The notes beneath the pieces are model-generated. The model worked only from the letters and a program-made list of their open reading frames with translations. It had not been told where the DNA came from and did not search any database. Made by a program: the position numbers and the translations under genes. This document shows positions 50,601-52,759 of a DNA stretch of 52,759 nt, piece by piece. Source of the stretch: Phallusia fumigata (taxonomy: Eukaryota; Chordata; Ascidiacea; Phlebobranchia; Ascidiidae); contig QXVZ01026443.1 in assembly GCA_008931825.1 (NCBI GenBank), forward strand, positions 4,774-57,532, in the 5' to 3' direction. Position 1 is the stretch's first letter; every line of letters starts with the position of its first letter.

Positions 50601-51281
50601 CTAATGACCGTAAAGAAAAAAATCACTGCACAAAACCCATACCAGACATTTTTTTCAGATGTACTTCCATCTCTAAAAAACATCACTTAGGGCATGCACA
50701 TGCTAAAATGCCTGTTGCTAAAAGATAATTTTAATAACTGTAAAATAATGTATTCTATTATCTACATACATACATACATACCTTGTCATGACGGTATACA
50801 GCAGAATGAGAATTATGACCAACAAAAGTGTGATGGTATGGGGTTTGTAGAAAAATTCCAAAGTAATGTCATCTACCTAAAAGCAAACAAAGTTTGAGTA
50901 TACAGTTTATTCAACTTTGTGAAAAATCACAGCAACACTACTGCACTAAAGCAATTACTAAGCTGGAAATGGCTATCAGCGCATGGAGGGGTGGGTGTTG
51001 GTGGAACCAACAAAAGGTACCCTGCAGAATACTTTTAGATACTAGACGAAAGGGTGCAATTCAAATATTGTGATGATAGTAGACAAATTATGTGACGATT
51101 AAATACACATTGCACTTAGACCTGGCAATATGTTGCAAACATATTTGATGCAAATAGCAGATAGTTTATAAGACACACAAGTATATTAGCTTTTGTATAA
51201 AATTACCTGTTGTTCATTAATTGCTCGAAAGTCATATCTGTAGTTAAATCTGTGAAACCGTCGTCTACTGCTTCGCCTCAT
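47648..51281 (-). CDS. PTDSS1: Phosphatidylserine synthase (PTDSS1-like), complete 11-exon gene
   Basis: Exons in transcript order: 51281-51207, 50876-50782, 50672-50555, 50487-50341, 50277-50119, 49820-49669, 49472-49331, 49185-49073, 48981-48916, 48145-48046, 47854-47648. They total 1374 nt and encode 457 aa (human PTDSS1 is 473); all phases close. The enzyme sits in the ER and mitochondria-associated membrane and exchanges the head group of phosphatidylcholine for serine. Exon 2 has [11 protein letters not shown] and the first membrane helix. Exons 3-5 hold further helices. Exon 6 carries [21 protein letters not shown], the conserved polar core. Exon 7 has [12 protein letters not shown], exon 8 [24 protein letters not shown], exon 9 [16 protein letters not shown], all PTDSS1-like rather than PTDSS2-like. 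The hydrophilic C-terminus (from DIEVYDGD) is acidic then basic. Between exons 10 and 11 the final helix looks shorter than in vertebrates. Confidence 0.95.
48664..48782 (+). repeat. Copy of a ~130-bp dispersed repeat inside PTDSS intron 9
   Basis: Shares about three quarters of its positions with 52434-52545, including ATGTTCT.CAAACTG, TAAATTTCAAC and ACCCATTTTAGGG, followed by a CTAG-containing GC-rich segment. It lies between exons 9 and 10 of the PTDSS gene. The second copy is upstream of the same gene. Confidence 0.75.
50763..50780. repeat. (TACA)n microsatellite at a PTDSS splice donor
   Basis: Four to five TACA units on the plus strand read GTATGTATGTATGT on the coding strand, starting exactly at the donor of the second PTDSS exon (exon ends at 50782). 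The microsatellite therefore supplies the GTATGT donor consensus itself. Confidence 0.85.
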
Positions 51282-51711
51282 TGTTGTGTACAAACACAAA
51301 ATTTAATGTTAAAATGCATGAAATAGGTCTAGTTTGCATGTGTAATTGTACGTAGTTACGTTAGTGGCAACACACAATCCTTAAATTACGTCATAACACT
51401 CCTACGTAAATATTTTGAACAAAACATTCGACGCAGGAAAGTTTTTAACTTAACTTTTTTGAACAACGCCAAAAACACACAACACGCGCCGCCGCCGCCG
51501 CCACCACACTGAAAACAAATGCACATGATTCTTTTAGCTTTAGGTACAGTGACAAAATACAAAAGCTCATCGTACCTACAAGAACAACGTTGAAAATTTA
51601 TCACAAATATCCTGAAATAAATCAACAACATATTTGGCAATCTCGTGTTAAATGTATAGTAAGTACCTAATTAAACTAATGCATAATAAATGTTGTTTGG
51701 TCCTGTTAATC
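51282..51711. promoter_or_regulatory. PTDSS 5' flank with a GCC trinucleotide repeat
   Basis: The 430 bp upstream of the PTDSS start codon presumably contain its transcription start. The only distinctive feature is a (GCC)5 run at about 51488-51502, a GC-rich island in otherwise AT-rich DNA, which would lie in or near the 5' untranslated region. No TATA box is evident. The minus-strand frame across it (51386-51640, Gly-rich) is a by-product of the repeat. Confidence 0.4.
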
Positions 51712-51745
51712 CAGTGGGCCGCAGACCACCGGTTGGGAAGCGCTG
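51712..51745. mobile_element. 34-bp hAT-like remnant with perfect 8-bp target duplication
   Basis: The 34-bp insert begins CAGTGGGCCGC and ends GGGAAGCGCTG. Its reverse complement begins CAGCGCTTCCCAACC, a common hAT terminal form. It is flanked on both sides by TGTTAATC (51704-51711 and 51746-51753), an exact 8-bp target duplication. It looks like an element reduced almost to its two ends by an internal deletion. It lies about 430 bp upstream of the PTDSS start codon. Confidence 0.78.
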
Positions 51746-51825
51746 TGTTAATCTATGGATGTAAGTTTGTGGCAGTGTGAGGGATTGGCAACTTTTTGCA
51801 CTTTCTACTTGTACATGTGCTAGAG

Positions 51826-52328
51826 CAGTGGTCGGCAAACTTTATTTACGAAGGCCCAAATTCCCTATTTAATCTTAACTGGAGGCCCACACAGACAAGT
51901 TTGTTTCATAAAATTGCATTGAAAATGTCTTCTAACATTAATCAATTTTTTGTGTATAAAACCACATTTTTGTTTGTTTAAATTGGCCAATTAAATTCAT
52001 GTCGAGGACACTTTACTTTGCTATTCATGAGTTCCAGACATTTATTGTTCCATCACAATTCATTTGTTACATAACAATTAATTTTGTTTTGTTAAATAAC
52101 TGTTGTTTGTTTCATCACAATGCATCCCTTAAACAATTATTTGTCATGTTAAATAATCACCGTTTACTTGTGGTAAAATGGAACACGACTCCGTGCTTTG
52201 GCCTCGCAATCGCGTCAGGATCCAGCTCCTGTACACCACGTGGCCCACATAAGTAAGGTTTGCGCGGCCCACTAAAAAGTACTAGGCGGCCCACAATTGG
52301 GCCGCGGCCCACAGTTTGCCGACCACTG
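51826..52328. mobile_element. 503-bp hAT-like non-autonomous element with perfect TIRs and target duplication
   Basis: The left end CAGTGGTCGGCAAACT and the right end AGTTTGCCGACCACTG are perfect 16-bp inverted repeats. The flanks TGCTAGAG (51818-51825) and TGCTAGAG (52329-52336) are an exact 8-bp duplication, diagnostic of hAT insertion. Subterminal GGCCCA/GGCCCAC words recur at both ends, a common feature of transposase-binding regions. The interior is AT-rich and its ~85-codon frames show no transposase motifs, so mobility would depend on an enzyme encoded elsewhere. The perfect ends and duplication suggest a relatively young insertion. Confidence 0.92.
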
Positions 52329-52358
52329 TGCTAGAGTGTATACAACCGTCGTGTCCTT

Positions 52359-52545
52359 TCANTTTGGAGGTCTAGCAGAGTATCCTTCGAGTCTATTGGT
52401 TAAACAAAGAAGTCAATACACCGTAATGGTATGTTCTGCAAACTGTGTAAATTTCAACTGATTCGGACATTGTTTGATACTTTGACCCATTTTAGGGGAC
52501 TAGTGGAGGAACCCTCGAGGCTATCGGGTTAAATGAAACTGAGGA
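52359..52545 (+). repeat. Tandem ~130-bp repeat, related to a PTDSS intron copy
   Basis: The segment TTTGGAGGTCTAGCAGAG... (from about 52363) recurs as TTTAGGGGACTAGTGGAG... (from about 52491), giving one full unit and part of a second, about 130 bp apart. The part at 52434-52545 also matches 48664-48782. A single N sits at 52362. Confidence 0.7.
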
Positions 52546-52759
52546 CAGATGGTCATGAGCATGCTTACCAGCTGTGAAGCTGTAGGGTAAAAAAAATTAT
52601 CCTTTTCTGGAAAGGGGAACAAACATTTGTATTTTAAACCACATCACATATGCTACATTCAAATTCTTAATTTTGGATTAAATGACCTTTCACTTCTACT
52701 GTTCCAAATTTGAAACAATATAAACATAAAAACCAAAATCTTTCAATATCCTTCTGCTA
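52546..52759. other. Right-edge non-coding sequence
   Basis: Short AT-rich stretch with no recognisable gene, repeat or RNA. Confidence 0.5.

Noticed and set aside
51386-51640. 84-codon minus frame with a Gly run upstream of PTDSS
   Set aside because: The Gly run comes from the GCC repeat; no conserved sequence, and the PTDSS start at 51281 has its own clean exon.

Overview
The window reads as nuclear DNA from an animal with a compact genome. Its protein-coding genes are split into short exons with GT-AG introns, it carries short hAT-like DNA transposons, and it contains gene families found in deuterostomes (SLC9B/NHA exchanger, CCN matricellular protein, PTDSS phosphatidylserine synthase, PHF7/G2E3-type RING-PHD protein). 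A tunicate (ascidian) is my best guess, from short introns, close gene spacing and what looks like two unmerged, several-percent-divergent haplotypes placed side by side. I cannot prove the species from the sequence.

Layout, left to right. A hAT-like MITE lies at 398-711. A complete 13-exon SLC9B (NHA2-like) Na+/H+ exchanger runs on the + strand at 2169-7033. About 11 kb without a recognisable gene follows, holding an assembly gap at 16282-16396 flanked by poly-G. A complete 6-exon CCN-family gene (signal peptide, IGFBP, VWC, TSP1, cystine knot) is on + at 18096-22847. Another ~15.6 kb (22848-38507) has no gene I recognise and is relatively GC-rich. At 38508-41352 there is a ~1.4 kb near-identical tandem duplication joined at a single N, probably an assembly/haplotype artefact. 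Its right copy contains the 3' end of a PHF7/G2E3-like gene on the - strand (41226-42449, 3 exons, 5' part not found). The AT-rich right end has two neighbouring - strand genes: a 2-exon L-rhamnose mutarotase-like gene (46481-47082) and a complete 11-exon PTDSS1-like gene (47648-51281). Upstream of PTDSS lie two hAT-like insertions with perfect 8-bp target duplications, one only 34 bp long, and a ~130-bp repeat that also occurs in a PTDSS intron.

The genes do not form an obvious pathway. They are an ion exchanger, a secreted matrix signalling protein, a nuclear ubiquitin/chromatin-type protein, a sugar mutarotase and an ER lipid enzyme. I found no clearly new multi-gene system. The most interesting points are an Asn-Asp pair in the exchanger where the NHA subfamily normally has Asp-Asp, an excess of perfect TGACGTCA (CRE) palindromes, the haplotype-like duplication, and the 34-bp hAT remnant near the PTDSS promoter. 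Exon boundaries were assigned by hand from splice consensus, reading phase and family conservation; all phases close.
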